From assembly GCF_003390375.1 (NCBI RefSeq), contig NZ_QUOT01000001.1, positions 558,001 through 622,000 on the forward strand: a stretch of DNA of 64,000 bases, read 5' to 3'. The DNA comes from Thalassotalea euphylliae (GTDB lineage Bacteria; Pseudomonadota; Gammaproteobacteria; Enterobacterales; Alteromonadaceae). Under the pieces are notes generated by a model. The model did no database searches and was not told the origin of the DNA. It saw only the letters and a program-made list of their open reading frames with translations. The translations under genes and the position numbers were made by a program. Shown here in pieces: positions 10,372 through 20,225 of this stretch (within the stretch, counting starts at the first letter, position 1; every line of letters starts with the position of its first letter).

Positions 10372-12765
10372 ATGTCAGATCCTTGCTTTCATTGCGGCGA
10401 GCCCATTCCTAAGGGTATTTCGCTATTTGTGACGATAGATCAGCAATCACAAGCCATGTGTTGTGCTGGTTGTCAGGCGGTTGCCGAAACTATCGTTGAA
10501 AATAACCTCACCGACTACTACAAGTTTCGCACCGAAAATGCGCCCAAAGGTACAGCACTAGTACCAGAGCAGTTGAAACGAAATCAACTGCTCGATGATG
10601 ATAATCTCCAGCATGAATTTACGCATCAAATTGGTAATACTCGAGAAACCATATTAACGGTTGATGGCATTAGCTGTGCCGCGTGTGCGTGGCTGATTGA
10701 AATGAAGCTTGAGCAAATTAGTGGCGTCAGTAAAATTTCGGTTAATGCTACCACCCAACGTGCGTCGGTGCATTGGCAAAATGATCACATTAAGCTCAGC
10801 AAGATTATCGAACAAATTGAACGACTTGGTTATCATGCCCTGCCCTTTAAAGCGAGCGATGCTGAGCAACAAAACTTAGCGCAAAGCAAAACGTTTATTA
10901 AACGCTTAGGCATTTCTGGCATTTTAATGATGCAAGTGATGATGATTGCCGTTGGTTTATATTTCGGCGCGTTTTCTGATATGTCAGAGCACAATCTGGT
11001 GTACCTTCGCTACACCAGCTTACTGCTGACCACGCCTATTATTTTCTATGGTGCGCTGCCATTTTATACAGGCGCTATTAATGCATTGAAGTCAAAACGC
11101 TTGTCAATGGATGTGCCCGTATCTATCGCCATTCTACTGGCCTTTTTTGCCAGTGCATGGGCGACTATTAGCCAGCAAGGCGAGGTTTACTTTGAATCTG
11201 TTTCTATGTTCACCTTTTTACTGCTCATTGGTAAGTTTTTAGAGTTTCGCGCTCGCTCTCGTGCCGCGCAAGTCTCTGCCAATTTATTGAAACTCATGCC
11301 AATGACAGCGACTAAACTAGTCAACGACATAGAACAATATGTTGCTGCTAAGTCATTGGCAATTGGCGATAAAGTGATGATTAAACCGGGCGAAACAGTG
11401 CCGGCAGACTGTGTTATTGAACACGGCGACAGCCACTTTAACGAGGCCATGCTTTCTGGTGAACAGCGACCTGTTGCTAAGAAAGTTTGTGACAATATAT
11501 TTGCCGGTACTATTAATGGCGACGGCAACCTAGTCGCCAATGTCGTCCAACCGGGTAGTGATACCTTTTTAAGCCAACTGATCCGATTAAGCGAGTCTTC
11601 GCAAGCACACAAGCCTAAAATTGCCCAACTTTCCGATAAAATTGCGCAGTATTTTGTTGCTATTATCTTGTTAACCGCTATCGGTACGGCGTTATACTGG
11701 CAGCAACATATGCCAAGTGAAGCATTCTGGATCACGCTCTCTGTGCTGGTTGCTACTTGCCCTTGTGCACTATCGCTTGCCACGCCAACCGCGCTCACTT
11801 GCGGCACTACACGCCTTAATCGTGATGGCATTATGATCAAATCAGGCCATGTGATGGAAACTATTCCTGAAGTTGACACCTACGCGTTTGATAAAACCGG
11901 CACGCTAACACAAGGTGAGTTCCAAGTAACCCAGCTTAAGCGCTTTGATGAAAACTATAGCAAACAGCAACTATTAGCCTTGGTAGCTGCGCTGGAAGCG
12001 CATTCTCAACACCCACTTGCTAAAGCATTTACCCAGTATCGCGACTTTGCGATTAACGCAACTGAGATTAAAGTGCATCCAGGGCTAGGTGTTACAGGCC
12101 AAGTAGGTAACGATAAAATTTCACTGGGTAAAGTCAGTTGGTTAATTACTGACAGCAATGAGGCAAAGCAGTTAAATTGTGACGACGCACAAATTGCTGT
12201 GATGATTAACGACAAGCTAGTTGCCGCTATTTATCTCACCGATAGCGCGCGTGAAGACGCTCAAAGTGTGCTTAGCGCGCTAAAAGCAAAAGCGATGACA
12301 ACCTATATGCTCTCTGGCGATAGCAGTGCGGGCTGCCAACAAATTGCTTCTCAACTGCCGATAGACCACGTACATTCGAGCCTAAGCGCGCACGAGAAAA
12401 TGGAAAAGGTAAAATCGCTGCAAAGTAGCCATACTGTGGCGATGGTCGGTGATGGTGTAAACGACACACCAGTGTTTAGCGCAGCACACGTTTCTATTGC
12501 CATGGGCAGTGGTACAGACGTCGCAAAAAGTGGCGCTGATGTAATTTTACTTAACAACCGATTAACGTCATTGTCGGTATTGCGTCATGTTGCCCAAAAA
12601 ACTCGCCGTATTATCTGGCAAAATTATGGCTGGGCATTTGGCTATAATGCTATTGTACTGCCATTAGCCGTTTGCGGTTACATTACGCCTTATATGGCGG
12701 TAATTGGCATGTCAGCCAGTTCAATATTGGTTATCACTAACTCGTTGCGATTATTGAAAAAATGA
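10372..12765 (+). CDS. ccoI: Copper-exporting P-type ATPase CcoI
   Basis: 797 residues. An N-terminal Cys-rich region (DPCFHCGEP, CCAGCQAV) typical of FixI/CcoI is followed by a heavy-metal-associated domain with C102-AA-C105. The P1B ATPase core has the ion-pathway motif C463-P-C465, phosphorylation site DKTGT at D507, SQHPLA and GDGVNDTP. It moves copper across the inner membrane for the CuB centre of CcoN rather than for resistance; the cbb3 context supports this. Its stop overlaps the ccoS start (ATGA). Confidence 0.95.
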   Translation: MSDPCFHCGEPIPKGISLFVTIDQQSQAMCCAGCQAVAETIVENNLTDYYKFRTENAPKGTALVPEQLKRNQLLDDDNLQHEFTHQIGNTRETILTVDGISCAACAWLIEMKLEQISGVSKISVNATTQRASVHWQNDHIKLSKIIEQIERLGYHALPFKASDAEQQNLAQSKTFIKRLGISGILMMQVMMIAVGLYFGAFSDMSEHNLVYLRYTSLLLTTPIIFYGALPFYTGAINALKSKRLSMDVPVSIAILLAFFASAWATISQQGEVYFESVSMFTFLLLIGKFLEFRARSRAAQVSANLLKLMPMTATKLVNDIEQYVAAKSLAIGDKVMIKPGETVPADCVIEHGDSHFNEAMLSGEQRPVAKKVCDNIFAGTINGDGNLVANVVQPGSDTFLSQLIRLSESSQAHKPKIAQLSDKIAQYFVAIILLTAIGTALYWQQHMPSEAFWITLSVLVATCPCALSLATPTALTCGTTRLNRDGIMIKSGHVMETIPEVDTYAFDKTGTLTQGEFQVTQLKRFDENYSKQQLLALVAALEAHSQHPLAKAFTQYRDFAINATEIKVHPGLGVTGQVGNDKISLGKVSWLITDSNEAKQLNCDDAQIAVMINDKLVAAIYLTDSAREDAQSVLSALKAKAMTTYMLSGDSSAGCQQIASQLPIDHVHSSLSAHEKMEKVKSLQSSHTVAMVGDGVNDTPVFSAAHVSIAMGSGTDVAKSGADVILLNNRLTSLSVLRHVAQKTRRIIWQNYGWAFGYNAIVLPLAVCGYITPYMAVIGMSASSILVITNSLRLLKK

Positions 12766-12995
12766 GTGTAATTTACGTACTAATTCCGATTGCTATCATC
12801 CTGCTTATTGTCGGCATTTACTTGTTCTTTTGGGCGGTAAAAACCGAGCAATTTAATGATTTGGAAAAAGAAGGTTTAAGCATCTTATTCGATGATGAAA
12901 AATTAAAAGATGAGACAGCGAATACCGGAGTAATTAATACAGAAGCTTCAGAGCAATCATCTGGCACATCATCTGACACTAGCAATAAGCGTTAA
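12762..12995 (+). CDS. ccoS: cbb3-type oxidase assembly protein CcoS
   Basis: 77 residues. One transmembrane helix (MSVIYVLIPIAIILLIVGIY) followed by FFWAVKTEQFNDLEKEG, the family signature. Needed for insertion of haem and copper cofactors into CcoN. Overlaps ccoI by 4 bases and the next gene by 1 base, so the group is translationally coupled. The C-terminus is an extended Ser/Thr-rich tail. Confidence 0.95.
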   Translation: MSVIYVLIPIAIILLIVGIYLFFWAVKTEQFNDLEKEGLSILFDDEKLKDETANTGVINTEASEQSSGTSSDTSNKR

Positions 12996-13666
12996 TGAAC
13001 ATCGATCTATTTTCGGCATTTATTATTGGCCTGCTCGGTGCAGGCCATTGTATTGCCATGTGTGGCGGCGTTTCTGGTATGTTGTTGTCGGCCATTCCTG
13101 CCGGACAAAACCAGCAAAAATTCTCACTGATTGTTGGCTACAACCTAGGCCGTATTCTCTCTTATAGTTTAATCGGCGGTATTGTCGGTTTTACCGGCTC
13201 AATCACGGCAAAAAACCTCGGTGTACCGCTAACGGGCTTAAGACTACTGTCAGGCGTCTTTCTAATTTTACTTGGCTTGTATTTAGGCCAGTGGTTTATG
13301 TTACTGGCGAAGGTTGAGCAAGCCGGTAAAAAGCTTTGGCAATTTATCTCACCGTTAGCAAAACACTTTTTGCCGGTAAATAACAAACGTAAAGCATTTG
13401 GCTTGGGGGCTGTTTGGGGTTGGTTACCCTGTGGCTTAGTCTACTCAACGCTAACATGGGCACTCGCTAGTGGTAGCTTTAGTCAAGGGGCGCTGATTAT
13501 GGCTGCATTTGGTGCTGGCACTCTACCGGCACTGCTTACACTTTCCTTTGGTGTGTTTTCGGTCAAAAAAATGCTACAAAATCGAACATTTAGAAACGTT
13601 TTGGCTACAGGTCTGATTTGTTACGGTTTATACACATTGTTTATTGCTTACAGGCTAATGTTTTAA
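12995..13666 (+). CDS. SafE/UreH-like membrane protein of the cbb3 locus
   Basis: 223 residues, about six transmembrane helices. GLLGAGHCIAMCGGVSG near the N-terminus and WGWLPCGLVYSTLTWALASGS in the middle are the cysteine-containing motifs of the sulfite exporter TauE/SafE, urease-accessory-UreH-like group (DsbD_2 fold). This gene regularly follows ccoS in gammaproteobacteria. A role in metal or redox handling for oxidase maturation is inferred from the paired Cys in membrane motifs, not demonstrated. Its start overlaps the ccoS stop by one base. Confidence 0.88.
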   Translation: MNIDLFSAFIIGLLGAGHCIAMCGGVSGMLLSAIPAGQNQQKFSLIVGYNLGRILSYSLIGGIVGFTGSITAKNLGVPLTGLRLLSGVFLILLGLYLGQWFMLLAKVEQAGKKLWQFISPLAKHFLPVNNKRKAFGLGAVWGWLPCGLVYSTLTWALASGSFSQGALIMAAFGAGTLPALLTLSFGVFSVKKMLQNRTFRNVLATGLICYGLYTLFIAYRLMF

Positions 13667-13712
13667 TACTATACCGAGCGTAATTCCAAGGAAATATTAA
13701 GGTTATTCCGCC

Positions 13713-14429
13713 ATGTCTAGTCACTGTGCAAGCAACAACCATATTCATTGCCAGAACTGCAGTATCAGTGAGCTTTGCTTACCATTTTCCCTTAACGAGC
13801 AGGAGTTAGATACACTCGATAATATTATCGACCGCAAGCGCCCTATCCACAAAGGCGAAAAGATTTTCCAAGACGGCGAAGCACTTCATTCTTTATTCGC
13901 TATCCGCTCAGGCACTTTTAAAACATTTACCATTGATTCTAACGGCGAAGAGCAAATTACTGGCTTCCACTTAGCTGGTGATTTACTGGGTTTCGACGCC
14001 TTAGCCAGCAGCGAGCACCAGAGCTTTGCACAAGCATTAGAAACGTCAATGGTTTGTGAAATCCCCTACCATACTCTAGACGAGCTTTCGAATTCGATGC
14101 CAGCGCTTAAACGCCAAGTCTTAAGGCTGATGAGTAACGAGATTCGAGCAGATCAAGATATGCTATCACTACTTAATCGTAAGAATGCCGAGCAACGCTT
14201 AGCAACATTTTTATCATCGTTAAGTAGCCGATATAAAGCCCGTGGCTTGTCTGCCAGCCAATACCGCTTAACAATGACGCGTGGCGACATTGGAAACTAC
14301 ATTGGCTTGACCGTTGAAACGATTAGTCGCTTGCTAAATCGTTTTCATAAGCAAGAACTCATCATTGTTGAAGGTAAGTTAATTACCATCAATGATCTCG
14401 ATGGATTAAATGAAGTCGCCATGCTGTAA
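13713..14429 (+). CDS. fnr: FNR/EtrA oxygen-responsive transcription regulator
   Basis: 238 residues, CRP/FNR family. An N-terminal cysteine cluster C13, C16, C22 plus C115 matches the four ligands of the oxygen-labile [4Fe-4S] cluster of FNR. A cyclic-nucleotide-like beta-roll (about 30-140), dimerisation helix and C-terminal winged helix follow. The recognition helix contains [13 protein letters not shown], with the E-xx-SR residues that read TTGAT half-sites. It is expected to activate the upstream cbb3 genes when oxygen is low. Placed between the oxidase locus and uspE, a common order. Confidence 0.95.
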   Translation: MSSHCASNNHIHCQNCSISELCLPFSLNEQELDTLDNIIDRKRPIHKGEKIFQDGEALHSLFAIRSGTFKTFTIDSNGEEQITGFHLAGDLLGFDALASSEHQSFAQALETSMVCEIPYHTLDELSNSMPALKRQVLRLMSNEIRADQDMLSLLNRKNAEQRLATFLSSLSSRYKARGLSASQYRLTMTRGDIGNYIGLTVETISRLLNRFHKQELIIVEGKLITINDLDGLNEVAML

Positions 14430-14566
14430 AGCAAGGCGATTTCCTTCCTTTTTCTTCTTCACTTCTATTTTTATTCCCCTTTAACAAGCCGTTTTCACCG
14501 CTAACAAGCTTGCATCAGTGCATTTACCTACTAAGCTAAAAGTAATTGGTTAGTAGCGCCTATTTA

Positions 14567-14580
14567 TTGATTTAAAACAA
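14567..14580 (+). promoter_or_regulatory. FNR-type site upstream of uspE
   Basis: TTGATTTAAAACAA matches 9 of 10 conserved positions of TTGAT-N4-ATCAA, centred about 70 bases before the uspE ATG and just downstream of fnr itself. Confidence 0.6.
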
Positions 14581-14642
14581 ATAATTATTTGCTCATTAAA
14601 AGCACACTGTTTGTACACTATTGAATCAGCGAGGTACAGAGC

Positions 14643-15572
14643 ATGGAAACGTATCAAAAAATCTTAGTCGTAGTTGACCCAACAACTGAAGAACAAAAAG
14701 CCTTAAGTCGGGCAATTGAGCTTGCTGATAAAACGCAAGGCAAAATCACAGCGTTTTTGAGCATTTTCGATTTTTCATACGAAATGACGACTATGCTCTC
14801 TAGCGACGAGCGTGAATCAATGCGGCAAATTGTGATCAATGATCGTATGTTGTGGATTGATGAACGTATAAAGGAGCTAGGCGCTTCTGAAAAAGACATC
14901 GACATCAAAGTGATCTGGCATAACAGACCTTTTGAAGCGGTTATTGACCAAGTGTTAGAGCATGGCTATGACGTTGTTATCAAAGGTACGCACGAACACG
15001 ACAAACTCAAATCCGTGATTTTCACACCAACTGACTGGCATTTATTGCGTAAATGCCCATGTCCATTATTATTGGTTAAAGACCATTCATGGCCGGCAAA
15101 CGGCAATATTTTAGCGGCGGTCAATGTCGGTAGTGATGAAGATGAGCACCAATCGCTCAATAGCATCATCACAGAAGAAGCCAAACACCTTGCTGATTTA
15201 ATTAGCGCTAATGTGCATTTGGTTAATTCATTTCCTGGCACTCCGGTCAACATTGCTATCGAAATCCCCGAATTTGATGCCAGCCAATACAACGACACCA
15301 TGTTGCAGCATCATCAACAATCAATGCTAACACATGCTGAAAAATACGGCATCGATACCGCCAACACCTATATCAAAGCGGGGCTACCGGAAGATGTTAT
15401 TGACGAATTATCGCAAGAGCTTGATGCCGAATTGGTCATTTTAGGGACAATTGGCCGTACCGGATTGTCAGCAGCACTAATTGGTAATACTGCTGAACAT
15501 GTTATTGACCGATTGAATTGTGATGTCTTGGCGTTAAAACCAGCAGGCTATATTTCACCGCTACAAAGCTAG
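14643..15572 (+). CDS. uspE: Tandem-domain universal stress protein UspE
   Basis: 309 residues, made of two Usp domains (about 1-150 and 160-305). The first starts YQKILVVVDPTTEEQKALSRAIELA. The second ends with ELVILGTIGRTGLSAALIGNTAEHVIDRLNCDVLALKP, carrying the G-x2-G-x9-G(S/N) type nucleotide-binding loop. UspE proteins act in the cytoplasm in stress survival, motility and aggregation. It follows fnr as in E. coli, with a candidate FNR site before it. Confidence 0.93.
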   Translation: METYQKILVVVDPTTEEQKALSRAIELADKTQGKITAFLSIFDFSYEMTTMLSSDERESMRQIVINDRMLWIDERIKELGASEKDIDIKVIWHNRPFEAVIDQVLEHGYDVVIKGTHEHDKLKSVIFTPTDWHLLRKCPCPLLLVKDHSWPANGNILAAVNVGSDEDEHQSLNSIITEEAKHLADLISANVHLVNSFPGTPVNIAIEIPEFDASQYNDTMLQHHQQSMLTHAEKYGIDTANTYIKAGLPEDVIDELSQELDAELVILGTIGRTGLSAALIGNTAEHVIDRLNCDVLALKPAGYISPLQS

Positions 15573-15791
15573 CTGCTGAGCCATACATAGATTGATATAA
15601 CGAATATAAAACAAAATATTAAAACATTAAAACATTAAAAACAAAGCTGACCGTTCGGTAAGTCACCAAAAACATTAACAAAATCGTAACCAATAGTCGC
15701 TAAAAAGAATGCTACTGTTGGTTATTTTTACTTATCTTTTATACCAGTTAGCTATATAATACGCGCCCAATTATTTGAGTAGTTTTTTGGT

Positions 15792-16721
15792 ATGACTGAA
15801 GCAGATAACAGAAAGGCCATCTTTGAAGCCAACAAGTTGCAGAAGCGACTTCGTAGTAAAGTCGGTAAAGCGATTGCTGATTACAATATGATCGAAGAAG
15901 GCGACGTTGTTATGGCGGCAATTAGTGGCGGCAAAGATTCGTTTGCCATGCTTGATATTTTGCTTAGCTTAAAAAAGTCAGCACCAATCAATTTTGATGT
16001 GATTGCGGTTAACTTGGATCAAAAGCAACCGGGCTTTCCAGCACACATCTTACCCGACTACTTCGAATCACTTGATATCCCCTACTACATCATCGATAAA
16101 GACACTTATTCGGTTGTTAAACAAAAAGTTCCGGAAGGTAAAACCACTTGTGGTTTGTGCTCGCGTTTACGTCGCGGCACGCTTTATTCGTTTGCTGAGC
16201 AAATTGGTGCAACTAAGATTGCCCTTGGCCACCACATGGATGATATCGTGGAAACCTTATTTTTAAATATGTTCTTTGGCGCAAAGCTAAAAGCAATGCC
16301 GCCGAAGCTTCGTGCAGACGATGGTCGAAACACAGTTATTCGCCCGTTGAGCTATGTTCGTGAAAAAGACCTTATTGCCTTTGCAGAAGTACGTGAATAT
16401 CCAATTATTCCATGCAACTTGTGTGGCTCTCAAGAAAACTTGCAACGCCAAAATATCAAGGCTTTGCTAAGCAGCTGGGACGCCCAAACCCCAGGTCGCA
16501 TTGAAAACATATTTAAATCATTGAAAAATGTCAGCCCAAGCCAATTAGCCGATACTGAGCTATTTGACTTCGCCAACCTGCCAATTGATCGCAGCGCGCC
16601 ACGCGAAGCTTATGACTTTTCAAAAGAAACTGTCTCGTCTACCAATTTAGCGACAGAGCTTACCAATTCGTTAGATACCAACATAGACGATTCAATGATT
16701 ATCGACGTTTCCAATATCTAA
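15792..16721 (+). CDS. ttcA: tRNA 2-thiocytidine biosynthesis protein TtcA
   Basis: 309 residues. PP-loop ATPase motif S45-GGKDS, and two CxxC pairs: C120-GL-C123 in [12 protein letters not shown] and C208-NL-C211 in [13 protein letters not shown]. These bind the Fe-S cluster needed to thiolate cytidine 32 of certain tRNAs. [19 protein letters not shown] is a further family signature. The last about 45 residues after [10 protein letters not shown] are variable. A TATAAT-like -10 lies near 15753-15758. Confidence 0.95.
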   Translation: MTEADNRKAIFEANKLQKRLRSKVGKAIADYNMIEEGDVVMAAISGGKDSFAMLDILLSLKKSAPINFDVIAVNLDQKQPGFPAHILPDYFESLDIPYYIIDKDTYSVVKQKVPEGKTTCGLCSRLRRGTLYSFAEQIGATKIALGHHMDDIVETLFLNMFFGAKLKAMPPKLRADDGRNTVIRPLSYVREKDLIAFAEVREYPIIPCNLCGSQENLQRQNIKALLSSWDAQTPGRIENIFKSLKNVSPSQLADTELFDFANLPIDRSAPREAYDFSKETVSSTNLATELTNSLDTNIDDSMIIDVSNI

Positions 16722-16790
16722 ACACTATTTAGAAAAGTTATTTAAAAAAGTTGTTTAGAAAAATTAACGGATTATTTAACGAATAAATAC

Positions 16791-16840
16791 GTCCTGATGC
16801 GCTGATTGTTGCCTAATTTTACGCAAACAACAGCTAGGAC
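16791..16840 (+). promoter_or_regulatory. Imperfect stem-loop with a PurR-like half site before the purine permease
   Basis: GTCCT (16791) pairs with AGGAC (to 16840), and GCTG...GTTGC pairs imperfectly with GC-AAACAACAGC. The right arm contains ACGCAAAC (16821-16828), a perfect left half of the E. coli PurR operator ACGCAAACGTTTNCGT. The right half is degenerate. The site lies about 60-110 bases upstream of the permease start. Confidence 0.35.
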
Positions 16841-16898
16841 ATTGAACGCTTTCTTTTTAACGCCAATGAATTGGCCCAAACTTTAAGCTTAGCAACCC

Positions 16899-18194
16899 AT
16901 GATGTTAGAAAAACTTTTCAAACTTACAGAACACGGAACTAACGTTCGCCAAGAAGTTGTTGCGGGGATCACTACATTCCTGACAATGGCTTACATTATT
17001 TTTGTTAACCCCGCTATGTTAGCCGATGCCGGTATGGATCACGGCGCCGTATTTGTCGCAACCTGTGTTGCCGCAGCGGTTGGCTGTTTTATTATGGGTT
17101 TTTTCGCCAACTACCCAATTGCCCTTGCACCGGGCATGGGGCTAAACGCCTTTTTCACCTACACAGTCGTCCTTGAGATGGGTTACAGCTGGCAAGTGGC
17201 ACTTGGTGGCGTATTTATCTCAGGTATTATTTTCGTAATACTCAGCATCTTCAAAATTCGCGAATGGATTATCAACAGCATTCCACAATCACTGCGCTAT
17301 GGTATCGCTGCCGGTATTGGTTTATTCCTCGCATTTATCGGTTTAAAAAGCGCTGGCATTATCGTTGATAACCCAGCAACGTTAGTTAACCTTGGCGATA
17401 TTACTTCATTACCTGCGTTGATGGCGGCTCTTGGTTTATTCCTGATTGTAGCAATGGCAAGTCGCGGTATGAATGGCGCGGTAATGTACTCAATTTTAAT
17501 TGTGACTGGCTTAGGCATTTTACTTGGCGATGTTCAATTTAACGGTTTAGTGTCGCTACCACCTGATGTGACTCCAACGTTTATGCAATTAGACATCATG
17601 GGCGCATTAGAAGTAAGCATGATCAGTGTTATCTTTGCATTCTTGTTCGTCGACTTGTTCGATACTTCAGGCACATTAATCGCTGTTGCCCAAAAAGGTA
17701 AACTGCTAAATGAAGACGGTTCACTGCCTCGTTTAGATAAAGCACTACTTGCTGACTCATCTGCAACTATCGCAGGTAGCATGTTAGGCACTTCAACTAC
17801 CACCAGTTATGTTGAAAGTGCTTCAGGCGTTGCCGCTGGTGGTCGCACAGGCTTAACTGCGGTTGTGGTTGGCTGTTTATTCTTACTTGCCTTATTATTT
17901 TCGCCACTAGCGGGTATGGTGCCAGCTTACGCAACAGCAGGCCCTCTATTTTTCGTTGCGGTATTAATGCTTTCAAGCCTAGCTCATATTGATTGGGACG
18001 ACTTGTTAGAAGCAGTACCTGCAGCTCTAATCTGTATTACTATGCCATTAACTTTCTCTATTGCTCACGGTATTGCCTTTGGCTTTATTGGTTATGCAGC
18101 AGTGCGAATTTTTGCCGGCAAGTTTAATCAGTTATCAGCCAGTGTGCTTTTAATAGCCGCACTATTTGTAATTAAGTTCATTTATTTTGGATAG
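16899..18194 (+). CDS. NCS2-family (AzgA-type) adenine/guanine/hypoxanthine permease
   Basis: 431 residues with about 12-14 hydrophobic segments. The N-terminus (GTNVRQEVVAGITTFLTMAYIIFVNPAML) and the central SMLGTSTTTSYVESASGVAAGGRTGLTAVV are signatures of the AzgA-like branch (E. coli AdeP/GhxP relatives). It is a proton symporter for purine bases in the inner membrane. ALAPGMGLNAFFTYTVV is also conserved. Nine bases separate it from a Tsx-like channel gene, giving an outer plus inner membrane uptake pair. It starts MM; either ATG may be used. Confidence 0.93.
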   Translation: MMLEKLFKLTEHGTNVRQEVVAGITTFLTMAYIIFVNPAMLADAGMDHGAVFVATCVAAAVGCFIMGFFANYPIALAPGMGLNAFFTYTVVLEMGYSWQVALGGVFISGIIFVILSIFKIREWIINSIPQSLRYGIAAGIGLFLAFIGLKSAGIIVDNPATLVNLGDITSLPALMAALGLFLIVAMASRGMNGAVMYSILIVTGLGILLGDVQFNGLVSLPPDVTPTFMQLDIMGALEVSMISVIFAFLFVDLFDTSGTLIAVAQKGKLLNEDGSLPRLDKALLADSSATIAGSMLGTSTTTSYVESASGVAAGGRTGLTAVVVGCLFLLALLFSPLAGMVPAYATAGPLFFVAVLMLSSLAHIDWDDLLEAVPAALICITMPLTFSIAHGIAFGFIGYAAVRIFAGKFNQLSASVLLIAALFVIKFIYFG

Positions 18195-18203
18195 GAAAGT
18201 TCA

Positions 18204-18965
18204 ATGACTTTATCTCGTACTTTTTTGGTCGCTGGCGGCCTTGTTGTATCAAGTATGACTTCTGCACAAACAATATGGAGTTCAAATAGCTTAACTTACC
18301 TCAAAAACACCAGTGATTTTGAAGTATTAACTAATGACGACGTAGATGTTTTCACTTTAGAGCACGCTTCAGGCCACAACTGGGGTGACGCTTTTATGTT
18401 TGTTGACCGCATTGATGCTAAAGCAGATGCTAATGCACCAACACACAAAGAAACTTACGGTGAAGTTACCGCTCGTTTAAGCCTTTCTTACGCATTAGAC
18501 AGCAAGGTTTCTTACGGCCCACTAAAAGACGTATTCATTGCTGGTACATACGAGCATGCAAGCATCTCTCAGCCTAACTTCAGCACAGGTTTTGATAACT
18601 ACTTAATTGGTGTTGGTACTTCTTGGAATATTCCAGGTTTCGCTTTCTTTGGCGCTGATGTTTACCAAGCGAACAACGAATTAACCGACAACGACACACA
18701 ATTAACTATTACTTACGGCTACCCGATTACCATGGGCAAACACAAAGTAATGATTGATGGTTACATTGATTGGTCTTCTTCAGCCGACGATCACGCTGCT
18801 GACTTCCACTTCAATCCGCAAGTGCGTTTAGACGTAGGTAACTACTTTGGTAAGCCAAACGCTGTTGAAGTGGGTATTGAATACAGTTACTGGCACAACA
18901 AATTCGGTATCGCGGGTATCGATGACGAAAGTGTTGTTAGCGCCATCGTAAAAGTATTTTTATAA
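18204..18965 (+). CDS. Tsx/OmpK-type outer-membrane nucleoside channel
   Basis: 253 residues with signal peptide (cleavage after SMTSA). The mature protein alternates polar and hydrophobic residues as in a beta-barrel and contains EHASGHNWGDAFMFVDRIDA, YGEVTARLSLSY and a C-terminal AIVKVFL ending in an aromatic/hydrophobic residue. These features fit the Tsx channel family (OmpK of vibrios). Co-transcription with a purine permease supports nucleoside or base uptake. A ribosome binding site (GGAAAG) lies 7 bases upstream. DUF5020-type annotation is possible for the same fold. Confidence 0.85.
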   Translation: MTLSRTFLVAGGLVVSSMTSAQTIWSSNSLTYLKNTSDFEVLTNDDVDVFTLEHASGHNWGDAFMFVDRIDAKADANAPTHKETYGEVTARLSLSYALDSKVSYGPLKDVFIAGTYEHASISQPNFSTGFDNYLIGVGTSWNIPGFAFFGADVYQANNELTDNDTQLTITYGYPITMGKHKVMIDGYIDWSSSADDHAADFHFNPQVRLDVGNYFGKPNAVEVGIEYSYWHNKFGIAGIDDESVVSAIVKVFL

Positions 18966-19010
18966 GACTAGTCCTTAAAAGCTTAAGCAATAGACTTATC
19001 AACAATTAAC

Positions 19011-19050
19011 AAAATGCCGCAGTTTAAATTATTTAAACTGCGGCATTTTT
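19011..19050 (+). terminator. Terminator after the Tsx-like gene
   Basis: An 18-bp perfect stem (19011-19028 with 19032-19049), a three-base TTA loop and T run. Probably works in both directions because the stem is flanked by A and T runs. Confidence 0.93.
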
Positions 19051-19358
19051 ATTTGCCTTCCGTTATCGGCTGACTCTTCCTCTAGCCCTAAAGTGAACTC
19101 TGCAGTTAGCTCTATATTCGAATAAACCAAACCTTAGTCGTTGTTATTTTATCTTAGATTTATCAATGGATAGCTAAAAGGTTAAAACTCTTCTTAAAAC
19201 TACTTGGTCTAACTGTATTTTGATCGAAATAATCCCATCGATACACTCACGATTACGATTAAAGCAAAACAAAATTAGCCGAAGCAATTCGCTTAGTTAA
19301 AGATAAACTAAGCGATAGATAAGCTGCACAAGTGGGCTGTATGGACGCAGCATTATAG
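19051..19358. other. Convergent spacer with a hairpin
   Basis: No gene seen. A perfect 10-bp inverted repeat, TCGCTTAGTT (19289-19298) and AACTAAGCGA (19306-19315), with a 7-base loop lies 44 bases after the bax stop. It lacks a U tract and may still end bax transcription. Confidence 0.5.
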
Positions 19359-20198
19359 CTAAGGCGCGGTTGATGATTGCAAGTATTGGCTATTGTGGCG
19401 CAGCATATCTGAGATTTCCAACACATAGTCTGAGCCGCGCTCAGAGTATGGCAACAAACCCATGGCTAACACTTCAGGCACCAAAGGCTGGTCTTGCTCG
19501 CGCAGTTGTTGGCGAATTGAACGAAATACGCTGTATGCGTTATTCGTGTTGATATTGTGCAAGTAACGGTTAACCGCCTCGTCAACAGATTGGAATGCTT
19601 CCACTTCATGTTTGGCACCGCTATTGCGAGAACGAGGCACCATGCCACAGCCCGATTTATAGCACCATATACCAAAGAAATTTAATCCGATGCGAGCAAA
19701 CCTTGATGTTCCCCAAGCAGATTCGTTTGCTGCCTGCACCAGCACAAGCGCGGTTGGGATCTCATCAACCTTTAACAACAAATGGTGTAATTGCTGCATT
19801 TGGCTACCCTTTTTACTCACCCGATAACGGCTAGCCAACACATCCAATTGTTGCTCTTGGCCAGGCATCAGCGGTTCACCTAAAGATACCGTTACCAACA
19901 TTTCTTCAAGTGCAGTTCGGTCTGCAAGAATAGCGTTATTATTTGACTCTACGGCGGGTCGAATAAAATCAAAAAAAGCAGATTTTTTCTGGTTAACATC
20001 AACAATTGCTGCGAAGTCTGGCAGCGTTACGTTGTGCAGCGGTTTTTCAATAATGACGGGTTTAGGTGGTGGCGGAAGTACCGGCGCTGGCACCACTTCT
20101 TCTCGCTCGGTTGTAACAACAAACGGGCGAATAAGTGCCGCAGCAATAACAGCCGCACCTAAAACAAACAGTAATTTCCTTAACATCTTTTGCAACAT
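19359..20198 (-). CDS. Bax-like glucosaminidase-domain protein
   Basis: 279 residues. One N-terminal membrane anchor (about residues 8-28) and a Pro-rich linker (VVPAPVLPPPPKPVIIEKP) suit a periplasmic, membrane-tethered enzyme. The glucosaminidase (GH73-like) domain has the likely catalytic E159 in LVQAANESAWGTSRFA, then NFFGIWCYKSGCGMVPR, and VNRYLHNINTNNAY, as in E. coli Bax. Such enzymes are predicted to cut peptidoglycan glycan strands. It starts 27 bases after the preceding membrane protein gene, so the two are likely an operon. Confidence 0.88.
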   Translation of the reverse strand: MLQKMLRKLLFVLGAAVIAAALIRPFVVTTEREEVVPAPVLPPPPKPVIIEKPLHNVTLPDFAAIVDVNQKKSAFFDFIRPAVESNNNAILADRTALEEMLVTVSLGEPLMPGQEQQLDVLASRYRVSKKGSQMQQLHHLLLKVDEIPTALVLVQAANESAWGTSRFARIGLNFFGIWCYKSGCGMVPRSRNSGAKHEVEAFQSVDEAVNRYLHNINTNNAYSVFRSIRQQLREQDQPLVPEVLAMGLLPYSERGSDYVLEISDMLRHNSQYLQSSTAP

Positions 20199-20225
20199 AA
20201 TTGCTCAATCCCTTTCTTTGCCATG

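Noticed and set aside
11187..11879. 230-residue minus-strand frame
   Set aside because: Entirely opposite ccoI, which has all P-type ATPase motifs; a shadow frame.
16722..16898. Purine riboswitch before the permease
   Set aside because: No TATA/CCTA-type three-way junction consensus was seen; only an imperfect stem-loop.
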